Below, piece by piece: positions 16,539 to 26,600 of a stretch of DNA of 64,000 nucleotides (position 1 is its first letter; each line of letters begins with the position of its first letter). The stretch spans positions 1 to 64,000 of the forward strand of contig JAAFHY010000001.1 in the NCBI GenBank assembly GCA_013298505.1, in the 5' to 3' direction. A model generated the notes under the pieces. It worked only from the letters and a program-made list of their open reading frames with translations, was not told the DNA's origin and did not search any database. Source of the DNA: Cytophagales bacterium (GTDB lineage Bacteria; Bacteroidota; Bacteroidia; Cytophagales; Cyclobacteriaceae). The position numbers were made by a program, and so were the translations under genes.

Positions 16539-16563
16539 CCTCCTACGCCAAGGCTTCGGAGGG
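16538..16563. repeat. Palindromic repeat CCCTCC ... GGAGGG
   Basis: Outer arms CCCTCC and GGAGGG enclose a second pair GCC/GGC. This dispersed hairpin word lies exactly between the permease remnant and the intact permease. A second small hairpin (CCAGC-TTCC-GCTGG) lies near 16322 in the same non-coding stretch (16296-16475), where nothing else was recognised. Confidence 0.5.
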
Positions 16564-16575
16564 CAGGCCCATAGT

Positions 16576-19218
16576 CTATTCTTTCCTCAGTGAGTCTATC
16601 GGATTGAACAGGGCTGCCTTTACAGATTGATAACTAACTGTAAGTAGAGCCAGCAGCAACACCATCGCTCCGGCCAATACAAACACACTTGCACCCAGCG
16701 GAATACGATACTCAAATGCACTCAGCCACTCGCGCATGACATACCACGCCAATGGACAGGCCAACACAAAGGCAAGCGCCACCTGCCGCGTAAACGAAAG
16801 TGACACCATCAAAAATAAATTGAGCGAACCCGCGCCTAATATTTTTCGAATGCCAAGTTCCTTGCTTTTGCGCTCTACGTGATAGTTGGCCAAGCCCAAC
16901 AGCCCAAGGCAGGCGACCAATATGCTCAGCGCTCCGGCCATTTGAAAAATCATGCCTGCCTTTTTCTCGGATACATAAAAGGTGTTTAACTGCTCAGTAA
17001 GAAAATGATATTCAACAGGCGTTTCGGGGTCAAACTTTTCACAGACTTTGGCCGCGCCCTCAATCAGCGGTTGTGTATCGCCCGATACTTTGAGTGTAAA
17101 ATAATCAATGGCTTGAACGGGATTGTTGCGATAGCCAATAATGATGGGCGCAATTTTTTGATGCAACGATTGAAAGTTAAAATCCTGCAGCACACCAATC
17201 ACGTGTGCATTCCACTTGCCATTGCGTGTGGTAATCTGAAGCACGGTGCCAATCGGATTATTCAAGTTCATGGCCTTTACGGCTGACGCATTCATCACCA
17301 CGTTCATGGAGTCGGCTGCGGTGCCTCTAAAGAAATTGCCTGCCGCCAGTTGAAGTTGATAGGTGTTGAGCATGTCTTCGTCAAACCCCATGAAGTACGT
17401 TTGCAGCGAGTCTGCGTTTGCACTTGCTTCGTTGGTGGTACGCGCATACACCTGACGAATGTTTTTCCACTCGCCCGGCACGCGCGAGGAAACGGCCACC
17501 TGCTGCACACCTGCGATTTTAGAAAACTCATTCTTCATCGCCTGAAACTGGTTGCGCACCGCACCACTGTTAATATCAATGATCATCAGTTGCTCTTTGT
17601 TGAAGCCCATGTCTTTCGTTTGAATGAAGTTGATCTGGTTGCTGATCACCAGCGTAGCCACAATCAATACAATGGTGATGGTAAATTGAAAAACCACCAG
17701 TGAGGTGCGGAGATTAAATCTGCTTTTTGTAAACACCGTCTGGCTTTTGAGCGTGGCGACTGGCTTTAGTTTTGATAAGTAGAAGGCCGGGTAGCTTCCC
17801 GCGATGAGGCCAATGATCAGGGCGATTGCCAGAAGAGCTGGCATGAACTCGCCCATGTTTGAAAAGGTAAGATCAAAGTCCTTTCCGGTGATCGAATTAA
17901 ACAACGGGAAACACAGATTCATCATGATCAGCGACAGCAGCATGGAAAGGAAGGTGATGACAAAAGCCTCTGTTAAAAACTGAAAGATGAGTTGCGTTTT
18001 AACGGCTCCGGCTACTTTGCGAATACCGATTTCTTTGGCGCGCGAAGAAACCTTGGAAGTGGTGAGGTTGATGTAATTGATGGCCGCGATTATCAACAAG
18101 AATATCGCCATGCTGGAAAAGATGTATACATACGAAAGCTGGCCTTGCTCACTTTCTGAGCCATTTTGAATATCAGCAGAGTGCAGATAAATATCCTGAA
18201 TAGGCTGAAAAGCAATTTCCCGAGATTCCAGATCAGGTCCCCAATGTTTTTTCCTAAACGCGGGCATCTTCGCTTCTACGTCTTGGATCGATTTTCCTTC
18301 TTTCAATACTACATAGGTGAAAGCTCCTACATCTTGCCAGCTATTCAGATAGTCGGTCCAATCCTGAGTGACAAGAATTTTAGAAAACAATAAGTCAAAT
18401 TGAAGGTGCGAATTCTTAGGAAGATCTTTGAGAATGCCTGTTACTTTAACTACTCCTAAGTTTTGCAGGTTCATGGTCTTACCAAGGGCGTTTTCGTCAC
18501 CGAAGTATTTTTTTGCGGTAGACTCGGTGAGTACCACTGAAAAAGATTGAGACAGTGCGGTTGCTTTATCGCCTGCGATGAACTCAAAATCGAAAATATT
18601 AAAAAAGTTGGCGTCTTCTGTCGTGAACCAACTTCGCTCACTATACTTAGCGTCCCCAATTTCCACCACCACTTGACCGGAAAATTGAAAGAGACGTGTC
18701 ATCTCTTCTACTTCGGGAAACGAGTTCACTAATTCAGGACCAATCAGCGGCACGATACTGCCGAACGTGCGGACGTTATCGGGGATGGATTTATTCACCC
18801 AGAGCGCTCTGTATGTACGGTCTGATTTCTGATGAAAGGAATCGTATGAAAGTTCGTTGCTTACATACGTGTATAACATCGTGCTAAATGAAATGCCCAA
18901 CACTAAACCGAACACATTAATAAAAGTGAATGTCTTGTTTTTGATTAATTGTCGGAGACTAATTTTAAAATAATTTTTGATCATGCCGTAGTTGTTTAAA
19001 TTCTGATATCCTTCCAATGGTTTGATAATGCTGGGGCGGAATAGCAACAGCACATCTCTTACAAACTTCAAATCCGCTTTTCTCTTCCCTGCTTCTCTTA
19101 CTCTCTCCTCATACAACTCCATCAAATCCCCTTCAATAGAATCCCTCAACTTCGGGTGGCAGAACCAGCGGAAGAGTTTCAAAAAGATTTTAGGTGGATG
19201 AGTACTATTGTTTTTCAA
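16576..19218 (-). CDS. FtsX-like ABC transporter permease with cytoplasmic prefix domain (copy 2)
   Basis: The 880-residue protein has the same architecture as copy 1. The prefix FLKLFRWFCHPKLRDSIEGDLMELYEERV is followed by NNYGMIKNYFKISLRQLIKNK, a first transmembrane helix, a periplasmic domain, the first FtsX block with AINYINLTTSKVSSRAKEIGIRKVAGA, and a second half with SKELGIRKILGAG. It ends NPIDSLRKE. The first 80 residues are almost identical to copy 3, evidence of recent tandem duplication. No ATPase is encoded nearby, so any energising subunit must come from elsewhere. Confidence 0.88.
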   Translation of the reverse strand: MKNNSTHPPKIFLKLFRWFCHPKLRDSIEGDLMELYEERVREAGKRKADLKFVRDVLLLFRPSIIKPLEGYQNLNNYGMIKNYFKISLRQLIKNKTFTFINVFGLVLGISFSTMLYTYVSNELSYDSFHQKSDRTYRALWVNKSIPDNVRTFGSIVPLIGPELVNSFPEVEEMTRLFQFSGQVVVEIGDAKYSERSWFTTEDANFFNIFDFEFIAGDKATALSQSFSVVLTESTAKKYFGDENALGKTMNLQNLGVVKVTGILKDLPKNSHLQFDLLFSKILVTQDWTDYLNSWQDVGAFTYVVLKEGKSIQDVEAKMPAFRKKHWGPDLESREIAFQPIQDIYLHSADIQNGSESEQGQLSYVYIFSSMAIFLLIIAAINYINLTTSKVSSRAKEIGIRKVAGAVKTQLIFQFLTEAFVITFLSMLLSLIMMNLCFPLFNSITGKDFDLTFSNMGEFMPALLAIALIIGLIAGSYPAFYLSKLKPVATLKSQTVFTKSRFNLRTSLVVFQFTITIVLIVATLVISNQINFIQTKDMGFNKEQLMIIDINSGAVRNQFQAMKNEFSKIAGVQQVAVSSRVPGEWKNIRQVYARTTNEASANADSLQTYFMGFDEDMLNTYQLQLAAGNFFRGTAADSMNVVMNASAVKAMNLNNPIGTVLQITTRNGKWNAHVIGVLQDFNFQSLHQKIAPIIIGYRNNPVQAIDYFTLKVSGDTQPLIEGAAKVCEKFDPETPVEYHFLTEQLNTFYVSEKKAGMIFQMAGALSILVACLGLLGLANYHVERKSKELGIRKILGAGSLNLFLMVSLSFTRQVALAFVLACPLAWYVMREWLSAFEYRIPLGASVFVLAGAMVLLLALLTVSYQSVKAALFNPIDSLRKE

Positions 19219-19233
19219 AGGTCATTTGTTTTT

Positions 19234-19288
19234 AGTAGGCAGGCGGCAGTACGCAGTGGGCAGTCCTGCCTAGTGGTGACTGCCTACT
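19234..19288. repeat. Short interspersed inverted repeat (AGTAGGCAG / CTGCCTACT)
   Basis: Perfect nine-base arms at 19234-19242 and 19280-19288 enclose a GC-rich loop with internal GCAG/CTGC words. It lies between permease copies 2 and 3 and resembles the unit at 9495-9529. Confidence 0.5.
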
Positions 19289-19297
19289 ACCAACTTT

Positions 19298-21970
19298 TTA
19301 CTCCGATCTCAAACTCTTTACCGGATTAACCAACCCCGCCCGCACCGATTGATAGCTAATGGTAAACAATGCGATGAGTACTGCGACCAATCCTGCCACA
19401 GCGAAAACTTGCCAGGTGATATCAATGCGATAAGCAAAATCTTGAAGCCATTGTTGCATAGCATACCAAGCCAGCGGAACAGCAATGACAATGGAAGCAA
19501 CAACTAGTTTTATAAAATCTAATGTCAGTAAGTTGAAAATATTTTTCAACGAAGCACCCATCACTAACCGTATGCCAATTTCTTTGGCGCGCTGCTCAAT
19601 CATAAAGGCCGACAAGGCAAACAGTCCGAGGCAGGCTACGACAATTGCGAACACTGCAAAGCAGGTAAAGATTCGTCCCATGCGTTGCACATCGGCATAT
19701 ATGGCCGCGTAGCTGTCATCCAAAAATGCAAAACGAATAGGTTGATGGGGCGCAAACTTCTTCCATACCGCGGTGGTTGATTCAATTACCTCGCTCATAT
19801 TTTGTGAATTTACTTTCAATGAAATGATAGACGGGCTGTTGCCCAACGTGAAGCAAAGTGGTTGAATATTTTCTTTCATGGATTCATAATGAAAATCTTC
19901 CACGATACCGATAATCGTGTATTTATCCTGATAGCCTTCTATGCGTTTTCCGATTACCTCTCCTCCTATTTCTTTCGCCATCGATTGATTAACAATAATG
20001 GCACTCGAATCGGTAGCCAGATCCCTTTGAAAATTTCTTCCATCCACCACTTTCATTTCCAAGGTAGGGATGTAGTCATGGTCTACTTTCCATATCTGTG
20101 CCGCTATGGCATTGTCTTGCGACTTCTTTCCATCATTCCAAAATTCATTTTGATTTCGTTTCGTTCCTCTGATAGGAAGATAATCGCTGATTGTGACACT
20201 TTTTATTTGTGAGGTTTTCAATAATTCATTTTTAAAAGAAGTTGCCTGGTCACCTAACGTGCCCGCCCCTTGTATCATTAGCACCTGGTCTTTCTCAAAA
20301 CCAATTTTTTTATTTAAAATAAACTCCATCTGCTGATAGATGATAATAGTGCCCACTATCAATACTACTGAGGTAGTGAATTGAAACACTACAAGTGCAC
20401 TTCGTAAAGGCGAACCCTTACTTCCCTTGCTAATCGCTCCTTTTAATACTTGAATGGGTTGAAAAGATGACAGGTAGAAAGATGGATAAACACCAGCCAG
20501 TAGGCCAATCATTAGCGAAGCCCCGAAGATAATGGGTAACAACAACCATTCGCTCCACGGAAACACGAGCGACTTAGCTGAAAGAATATTGAAGTAAGGC
20601 AACAGAAAAAATGCTAGCACAATTCCCACCACAAACGATAGCACGCTAAATAGTACCGACTCCGTTAAGAATTGTTGAACAATACTGCTCCGCATCGAGC
20701 CCACTACTTTGCGCAGGCCTACTTCTTTGGCGCGGTTGGCCGACTTAGCTGTGGATAGGTTGATGAAATTAATAATGGCAATTACCAAAATCAATCCCGC
20801 TATAGCGGCAAACAGCCAAACAAAACGAATGTCGCCATGTGTTAGTCCGTCATGCACACCGGCTGAGTACAAATGAATTCTGTCGATGGGTTGCAGTTCA
20901 AGTCGGGCGCCACGCTCATCAATGAATTTATGCGCATCAGCCACCGACATACCACCTTCTATCATCATGGGTATAAAGTATTTTTCCAAAATGCCTTTCG
21001 ACATTTTCTTCTCCAGTTCTGTAACATTCGCTCCTTCGTTCAGCTGAACATACACAGCATAGTTGCTGGCTCCCCAGTCACTTTGCTCATCTTTCCAAAA
21101 CGCCAGGCCCTTCGTGCCAATCAAAAAATCAAATTGAATGTGTGAGGTGGTTTTGAAATCTGCAATGACGCCACCTATCGTGTAGGGTTTATCCGTTTTG
21201 TTGTCGACAATAATTGTTTTGCCTACAGGATTTTGATTGGGAAAATACTTATCTGCTTTGCGCTTGGTCAGCACGACAAAGTTGGGTTCTTCTAGCGCCC
21301 GTTTCGCGCTGCCATGAATAAAGGGAAGCTCCAACATATCGGCCAACTCTTGGTCGAAGTACACAAACCCCTGGTCGTACGCATTTTCTAATTGGTCACC
21401 CGAGCGCACTTCATTGTTGCCAGCCCCAAACAATTCGCTTGCATTGTACCGGCCCGCTTTGAGCACTTCCGGGTAATCCTCCTTCAGTGCATTGCTCATC
21501 GGTGCCGGAAAGAAGATATTCTTATCCAGTCCATTGCCTTCTTTAATCACACCCAATACGCGATAGAGATTTTTGCCCTTTGTATAATGCTTATCATAGA
21601 TTAACTCATCTTTGATATAAAGTGTAATCAGCAAACAAGCAGCAATTCCCAAGGCAAAGCCACCAATCTTAATGGCTGAATACATTTTCTGTTTTACTAA
21701 ACTCCTCCATCCTATTTTGAAATAACTTTTTAGCATACCGTAATTGTTTAAATTTTTATAACCTTCTGCTGGCCTGATAATACTTGGTCTAAAAAGCAAT
21801 AGCACATCCCTTACAAATTTCAAATCCGCTTTCAACTTTCCACTTACAACTTTGCGCTCTTGATACAACTCCATCAAATCCCCTTCAATAGAATCTTTCA
21901 ACTTCGGGTGGCAGAACCAGCGGAAGAAGCGGAGAATAAATTGAGGTGGTATGGTTTTGTGTTTTTTCAA
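19298..21970 (-). CDS. FtsX-like ABC transporter permease with cytoplasmic prefix domain (copy 3)
   Basis: The 890-residue protein begins PPQFILRFFRWFCHPKLKDSIEGDLMELYQER and continues with the VRDVLLLFRPSIIRPAEGYKNLNNYGML block shared with copy 2. It then has the first transmembrane helix (IGGFALGIAACLLITLYI), a periplasmic domain, the FINLSTAKSANRAKEVGLRKVVGS block and a second FtsX half ending NPVKSLRSE. It closes eight bases before the serine hydrolase gene, so the hydrolase, copy 3 and perhaps copy 2 form one transcript headed by padR copy 2. Confidence 0.88.
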   Translation of the reverse strand: MKKHKTIPPQFILRFFRWFCHPKLKDSIEGDLMELYQERKVVSGKLKADLKFVRDVLLLFRPSIIRPAEGYKNLNNYGMLKSYFKIGWRSLVKQKMYSAIKIGGFALGIAACLLITLYIKDELIYDKHYTKGKNLYRVLGVIKEGNGLDKNIFFPAPMSNALKEDYPEVLKAGRYNASELFGAGNNEVRSGDQLENAYDQGFVYFDQELADMLELPFIHGSAKRALEEPNFVVLTKRKADKYFPNQNPVGKTIIVDNKTDKPYTIGGVIADFKTTSHIQFDFLIGTKGLAFWKDEQSDWGASNYAVYVQLNEGANVTELEKKMSKGILEKYFIPMMIEGGMSVADAHKFIDERGARLELQPIDRIHLYSAGVHDGLTHGDIRFVWLFAAIAGLILVIAIINFINLSTAKSANRAKEVGLRKVVGSMRSSIVQQFLTESVLFSVLSFVVGIVLAFFLLPYFNILSAKSLVFPWSEWLLLPIIFGASLMIGLLAGVYPSFYLSSFQPIQVLKGAISKGSKGSPLRSALVVFQFTTSVVLIVGTIIIYQQMEFILNKKIGFEKDQVLMIQGAGTLGDQATSFKNELLKTSQIKSVTISDYLPIRGTKRNQNEFWNDGKKSQDNAIAAQIWKVDHDYIPTLEMKVVDGRNFQRDLATDSSAIIVNQSMAKEIGGEVIGKRIEGYQDKYTIIGIVEDFHYESMKENIQPLCFTLGNSPSIISLKVNSQNMSEVIESTTAVWKKFAPHQPIRFAFLDDSYAAIYADVQRMGRIFTCFAVFAIVVACLGLFALSAFMIEQRAKEIGIRLVMGASLKNIFNLLTLDFIKLVVASIVIAVPLAWYAMQQWLQDFAYRIDITWQVFAVAGLVAVLIALFTISYQSVRAGLVNPVKSLRSE

Positions 21971-21978
21971 AATGTTGT

Positions 21979-23058
21979 TTAGCGCACTGCTCGCTTAGCT
22001 ATTTCTGCCACAAATTCATCTAGGCTTGCTGTGACCGCGTTACTAAGAATAATTATTGTGGTGCCCTCATTCAGTACATGGAAAAGCATAGCCTGCGTAC
22101 CCATTATTTGGCCAGGCCTTTTGATTATTTTGTACATTTTTTTTTTGATTTCGTAATCTTCATAGACCCAAACGCCATATCCATATTCATCAAGCCCCGA
22201 AACAAACATTTTATTTAAGGTTTCTTGTTTAAGTAGTTTTAAGCTAAACAAAGCGTTGGAAAATTTTAGTATGTCATTTGCGGTTGAATACATAGCCCCT
22301 GCCGCAAACCAATTCTCCGTATAAACCGGCAAATCATTCACCATTTGCTTTAAATCCTCTCGATAGAAATAAGTATCTGCTAAGCCTTCAATAATGTTTT
22401 GGTTATACTTAATTCCTGAATCTTGCATTCTTAATGGGTTTAGAATTTTCTCATGCAAGATTTGATCGTAGGTCTTATTATAAATTTTTTCAATAATCTT
22501 TCCAATAATGATGTATTCAGAATTACTATAACTAAATACTTTACCAGGTTCATTCACAAGCTTACCGCTGCAATATTTCGACAAAAGTTCGCTTGAGGTA
22601 TTTGGCAATTGGTAGCTGGCCACGCCAAATTTTAAAGCACTCTCCATTGATGTTATGGTATCCATCAAATTAGCCAATCCAGAAGTGTGATTCAACAACT
22701 GATGGAGTGTTACCTTATCTGCACCTTCACCCTTATAGTCTGGCAAATAATTTTTTATCGTTTTATTCACATCAATTTTTTTCTCTTCATATAATTGCAT
22801 TAGGAGAACAGAAGTGAACAATTTTGTAATTGAAGCTATTTTATATTTCGTTTCATTCCTATTCGGAACTTTAAACTGAAAATTCGCTAACCCAAAACTT
22901 TTTTGATAACTAATTTTTGAATTTTGGTTTATGAGAATTGTGCCATTGAAATTGTTCTTTTTCGCAATGGAGTCAATAAAATTACTTACAGGCAACGATT
23001 GCCCAAATAAAACATTAGTTAAGGCTAATAAAGCTAATAGCGATATTGTTTTTTTCAT
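21979..23058 (-). CDS. Exported serine hydrolase, beta-lactamase class C / D-Ala-D-Ala peptidase-like
   Basis: The mature protein (about 340 residues after a signal peptide ALLALTNVLFGQ) has the serine-lysine pair in KIASITKLF (S76, K79) and a tyrosine motif YSNSEY, the signatures of class C beta-lactamase-like hydrolases. Substrates in this broad family range from peptidoglycan peptides and D-amino esters to small esters. It is exported, and the gene sits between padR and permease copy 3 on the same strand. The ATG at 23058 is preferred over one ten codons upstream because it gives a clean signal peptide. Confidence 0.8.
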   Translation of the reverse strand: MKKTISLLALLALTNVLFGQSLPVSNFIDSIAKKNNFNGTILINQNSKISYQKSFGLANFQFKVPNRNETKYKIASITKLFTSVLLMQLYEEKKIDVNKTIKNYLPDYKGEGADKVTLHQLLNHTSGLANLMDTITSMESALKFGVASYQLPNTSSELLSKYCSGKLVNEPGKVFSYSNSEYIIIGKIIEKIYNKTYDQILHEKILNPLRMQDSGIKYNQNIIEGLADTYFYREDLKQMVNDLPVYTENWFAAGAMYSTANDILKFSNALFSLKLLKQETLNKMFVSGLDEYGYGVWVYEDYEIKKKMYKIIKRPGQIMGTQAMLFHVLNEGTTIIILSNAVTASLDEFVAEIAKRAVR

Positions 23059-23169
23059 TCCAGCAATGCAGTGATTTAATTGTTTCATGATATGGGTTTT
23101 CAGTTTAAATAAATAGCTTTTGCGAGTTGGTAATTAATTATGCTAATCCGTGATTTTTTATACTGGCGA

Positions 23170-23508
23170 TTAAACTATTTTCAACTCCCACGCCACCTTC
23201 GGTATCGCGCTCCACAATTCATCACGTGTACTCTTCGAGTATTCCATCGCTTTCTTTCCCAACGCAGTAATTTGAAAATATTTTTTTGGCCTGCCTGCCC
23301 GCTCTTCAGTGGCTTCACCATCAAATGATTTGAGGTAGCTTTTGTCCTCCAATCGTTTCAAAGCCGTTTGTAGTGCGCCTACGCTTACTCCGCGTTTCAG
23401 TCGCGATTCAATTTCTTTTTTTATGGATACTCCGTATGCATCTTTGTATAAGATACCTACAGTAAGCATGACCACTTCTTCAAACTCGCCCAATTGATAC
23501 TTCTTCAT
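23170..23508 (-). CDS. PadR-family transcriptional regulator (copy 2)
   Basis: This 112-residue protein is a paralogue of the regulator at 12260 with the same order of elements: LGEFEEVVMLTVGILYKDAYGVSI, the recognition region VSVGALQTALKRLEDKSYL, and the wing ERAGRPKKYFQITALGKKAM. It heads a same-strand run of serine hydrolase and FtsX permeases and probably represses them. A CCTAATTGT word upstream is shared with padR copy 1. The stretch 23509-23797 otherwise shows only the fumC promoter. Confidence 0.85.
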   Translation of the reverse strand: MKKYQLGEFEEVVMLTVGILYKDAYGVSIKKEIESRLKRGVSVGALQTALKRLEDKSYLKSFDGEATEERAGRPKKYFQITALGKKAMEYSKSTRDELWSAIPKVAWELKIV

Positions 23509-23742
23509 GATAGAAATAATTAATTCCTAATTGTAGTATTAATAATTGTGCCAAACTGAAAATCAATCAAAGGGTAACAAATTCGAATGAAATGACTAGG
23601 TCATCTGTACGAAGTTGAACAGGTACGATCTAGAATCGGGCAACGGAACGTCTTCTGAAACTGATTAAATTGCGCACAAAACAAGGCTGTCTACTGATCT
23701 TCATTATCCGTTTTACAGTTCCAATATATGGCTACTAAACGC

Positions 23743-23750
23743 TACTTTTG
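23743..23750 (+). promoter_or_regulatory. -7 promoter box for fumC
   Basis: TACTTTTG fits TAnnTTTG exactly and lies 48 bases before the fumC start. No convincing -33 partner is visible at the expected distance. Confidence 0.5.
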
Positions 23751-23797
23751 TTTATCACTAAAATCGTCAATCTAAAATCACAATTCACAAATCCCGT

Positions 23798-25183
23798 ATG
23801 AACTACCGTATCGAAAAAGACACCATGGGCGAGGTACAAGTGCCAGCCGACAAATATTGGGGCGCACAAACCGAGCGCTCGCGCAACAATTTTAAAATAG
23901 GTCCTGAGGCCAGCATGCCCAAAGAAATTATCTATGCATTTGGCTATTTGAAAAAAGCGGCCGCCATAGCCAACTGCGAACTAGGTGTACTTGGTGCCGA
24001 CAAAAAAGATATGATTGCGAAAGCGTGTGACGAAATTATTGCAGGCAAGTTAGACGATCAATTTCCCTTGGTGATCTGGCAAACAGGTTCGGGCACGCAA
24101 AGTAACATGAATGCGAACGAAGTGATTGCCTATCGCGCGCATGTGTTGAGTGGCGGCAAGCTGACAGATGAGAAAAAAGTACTGCACCCCAACGATGATG
24201 TGAACAAATCACAATCGAGCAACGATACGTACCCCACAGCCATGCATATTGCGGCCTACAAGCAAGTAGTAGAAATCACCTTGCCGGGATTGCAAAAACT
24301 GCGCGATACGTTGCATAAGAAAGCCACCGACTTCAAAGCGATTGTCAAAACAGGTCGCACGCACTTTATGGATGCCACACCATTGACACTCGGCCAGGAG
24401 TTTAGCGGCTATGTGCAGCAAATCGACAATGGTATGCGTGCTATCAAAAATTCATTGGAAGCCATTAAAGAATTGGCACTTGGCGGCACGGCCGTAGGCA
24501 CTGGCTTGAATACACCCAAAGGCTACGATGTGTTGGTAGCGAAGAAAATAGCAGAGCTAACAGGTCTTCCGTTTATAACCGCTCCTAATAAATTTGAAGC
24601 ACTGGCCGCTCACGATGCCATGGTAGAACTCTCAGGAGCATTGAAGCGCGTGGCGGTTTCGTTGATGAAAATTGCCAATGACATCCGCATGTTAAGCTCC
24701 GGCCCACGTAGTGGAATTGGTGAAATTGTAATTCCAGATAATGAACCCGGCTCATCCATCATGCCCGGCAAAGTAAACCCAACCCAACCTGAAGCGATGA
24801 CGATGGTGTGCGCCCAGGTGATGGGCAACGATGTGGCTGTGACGATTGGTGGCTCTAATGGTCATTTTGAATTGAATGTATTTAAGCCTGTAATCGCGGC
24901 CAACGTATTGCAAAGTGCACGCTTAATTGGCGATGCCTGTGTTTCCTTCAACGACAAGTGCGCTATTGGCATTGAACCGAATTTGCCGATCATCAAACAA
25001 CACATGGAGAATTCACTGATGCTGGTAACATCTTTGAATACTCATATTGGCTATGAAAATGCTGCGAAGATTGCCAAGAAGGCTCATAAAGAAAACAAAA
25101 CACTACGAGAAGCAGCTGTCGAGTTAGGTTTAGTTACTTCTGCTCAGTTCGATGAATGGGTGAGGCCGGAAAAGATGGTATGA
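23798..25183 (+). CDS. fumC: Fumarate hydratase class II
   Basis: This 461-residue protein is a class II fumarase that interconverts fumarate and malate in the citric acid cycle. It shows [14 protein letters not shown] near residue 100, the NDTYPTAMH substrate segment, the [16 protein letters not shown] loop, and the family signature [16 protein letters not shown] with catalytic serine S319 or S320. Length is normal. It is monocistronic by appearance. 25184-25396 holds two small palindromes (25192-25204 and 25242-25254) of the dispersed type and no gene. Confidence 0.96.
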   Translation: MNYRIEKDTMGEVQVPADKYWGAQTERSRNNFKIGPEASMPKEIIYAFGYLKKAAAIANCELGVLGADKKDMIAKACDEIIAGKLDDQFPLVIWQTGSGTQSNMNANEVIAYRAHVLSGGKLTDEKKVLHPNDDVNKSQSSNDTYPTAMHIAAYKQVVEITLPGLQKLRDTLHKKATDFKAIVKTGRTHFMDATPLTLGQEFSGYVQQIDNGMRAIKNSLEAIKELALGGTAVGTGLNTPKGYDVLVAKKIAELTGLPFITAPNKFEALAAHDAMVELSGALKRVAVSLMKIANDIRMLSSGPRSGIGEIVIPDNEPGSSIMPGKVNPTQPEAMTMVCAQVMGNDVAVTIGGSNGHFELNVFKPVIAANVLQSARLIGDACVSFNDKCAIGIEPNLPIIKQHMENSLMLVTSLNTHIGYENAAKIAKKAHKENKTLREAAVELGLVTSAQFDEWVRPEKMV

Positions 25184-25191
25184 TTTAAAAT

Positions 25192-25254
25192 ACCCTCGAA
25201 GGGTGCTCAGCTAGAGCTGATGCAAATGCCTAATGGTCCACCCGTTGACAACGG
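25192..25254. repeat. Pair of short dispersed palindromes after fumC
   Basis: ACCCTCGAAGGGT at 25192-25204 and CCGTTGACAACGG at 25242-25254 are near-perfect palindromes of the kind scattered through Bacteroidota intergenic DNA. Neither has a T-run. A CAGCTAGAGCTG palindrome lies between them at about 25208. Confidence 0.45.
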
Positions 25255-25396
25255 TTTACAAACAGTAGGTTGTTAAGCCCATTCATGAAGCTTGTCATCA
25301 AATGTGGCCTCTCTCCACTCGTACAATTTCCACATTGGGTTTGATTTATTTCAAAAATAAATCGTAAATCGAAATACCTAAACCTACACTGATACA

Positions 25397-26599
25397 ATGA
25401 AGCCTATCACTACTGTTAAACTTTCGCTCATGATGTTCCTCGAATTTTTCATTTGGGGATCGTGGTTCGTAACTATGGGCACCTATTTAAGTAAAACACT
25501 CAATGCGTCTGACATTGAAAATGGAGCCGCGTATGGCACTCAATCACTTGGCGCTATCATTGCTCCTTTTATCATCGGTCTGATTGCCGACCGTTTTTTT
25601 GCTGCGCAACGAATACTGGCAGTACTACATTTGATTGGAGCTGCACTTTTGTACACACTCTCACAACAGACGAGCTTCGCTAGTTTCTACCCGCTCATCC
25701 TCGGCTATATGATCGCCTACATGCCCACGCTTGCATTGGTAAACTCAGTAGCGTTTCGTCAGCTTAGCAATCCTGAAAAAGAATTCGCTCGCTTGCGCGT
25801 GTGGGGAACGATCGGTTGGATTGTAGCAGGCCTCACCATTGGCTGGTTAGCTTGGGAAAGTCAAAACTTATTAGCAAATACATTCAGGTTGGCAGCTGGA
25901 GCATCTGCCATTTTAGGTGTGCTTAGTTTCTTTTTGCCACATACGCCTCCGGGTGCTGCCGGCAAGTCGATTTCATTTGGAGACATTATCGGCCTCGATG
26001 CATTAAAGCTGTTGAAAGATCGAAGCTTCCTTGTTTTCTTTATCTCATCGGTGCTGATCTGCATACCGTTGGCTTTCTATTATCAAGAGGCCAATAAGTT
26101 TTTGAACGAAATTAATATGGCTGGCGCGGCCGCAAAAATGTCGCTGGGACAAGTGTCTGAAACATTATTTATGATTTTGATCCCGTTTTTCTTCCGTAAA
26201 TTCGGAATCAAGACCATGTTGTTGATAGGCATGGGTGCATGGGTAGCTCGTTATTTGCTATTTAGTTTTGGCGATGCCGGCTCTTTGTCTTCATTTTTGT
26301 ATTTGGGAATTGTACTTCACGGAATTTGTTATGATTTCTTTTTTGTAAGCGGACAAATCTATACCGAGCAACGTGCGGGCGAGAGCGCAAAATCTGCCGC
26401 GCAAGGACTGATTACCCTCGCCACCTATGGTGTTGGAATGTTGGTTGGCTTTTGGTTGGCAGGGCAAATCACCGAGTCGTATCGCATTGAGGGTGGCGGA
26501 CATAACTGGCAACAGATTTGGATTATACCAGCGGCTATTGCAGCCGGTGTGATGTTGTTGTTTGGGGTCTTCTTTAAAGGAAATGCTAAAAATGCATAG
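25397..26599 (+). CDS. Nucleoside permease-like MFS transporter
   Basis: The 400-residue protein has about twelve transmembrane helices and the opening VKLSLMMFLEFFIWGSWFVTMGTYL seen in NupG/XapB-type nucleoside:proton symporters of Bacteroidota. An ARLRVWGTIGWIVAGLTIGWL segment starts the fifth helix. It would import nucleosides or a related compound across the inner membrane. An oxidoreductase gene follows after 115 bases of repeat, and transporters of this group often sit in sugar-derivative utilisation clusters, so the natural substrate may be a sugar or cyclitol. Confidence 0.82.
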   Translation: MKPITTVKLSLMMFLEFFIWGSWFVTMGTYLSKTLNASDIENGAAYGTQSLGAIIAPFIIGLIADRFFAAQRILAVLHLIGAALLYTLSQQTSFASFYPLILGYMIAYMPTLALVNSVAFRQLSNPEKEFARLRVWGTIGWIVAGLTIGWLAWESQNLLANTFRLAAGASAILGVLSFFLPHTPPGAAGKSISFGDIIGLDALKLLKDRSFLVFFISSVLICIPLAFYYQEANKFLNEINMAGAAAKMSLGQVSETLFMILIPFFFRKFGIKTMLLIGMGAWVARYLLFSFGDAGSLSSFLYLGIVLHGICYDFFFVSGQIYTEQRAGESAKSAAQGLITLATYGVGMLVGFWLAGQITESYRIEGGGHNWQQIWIIPAAIAAGVMLLFGVFFKGNAKNA

Positions 26600-26600
26600 T

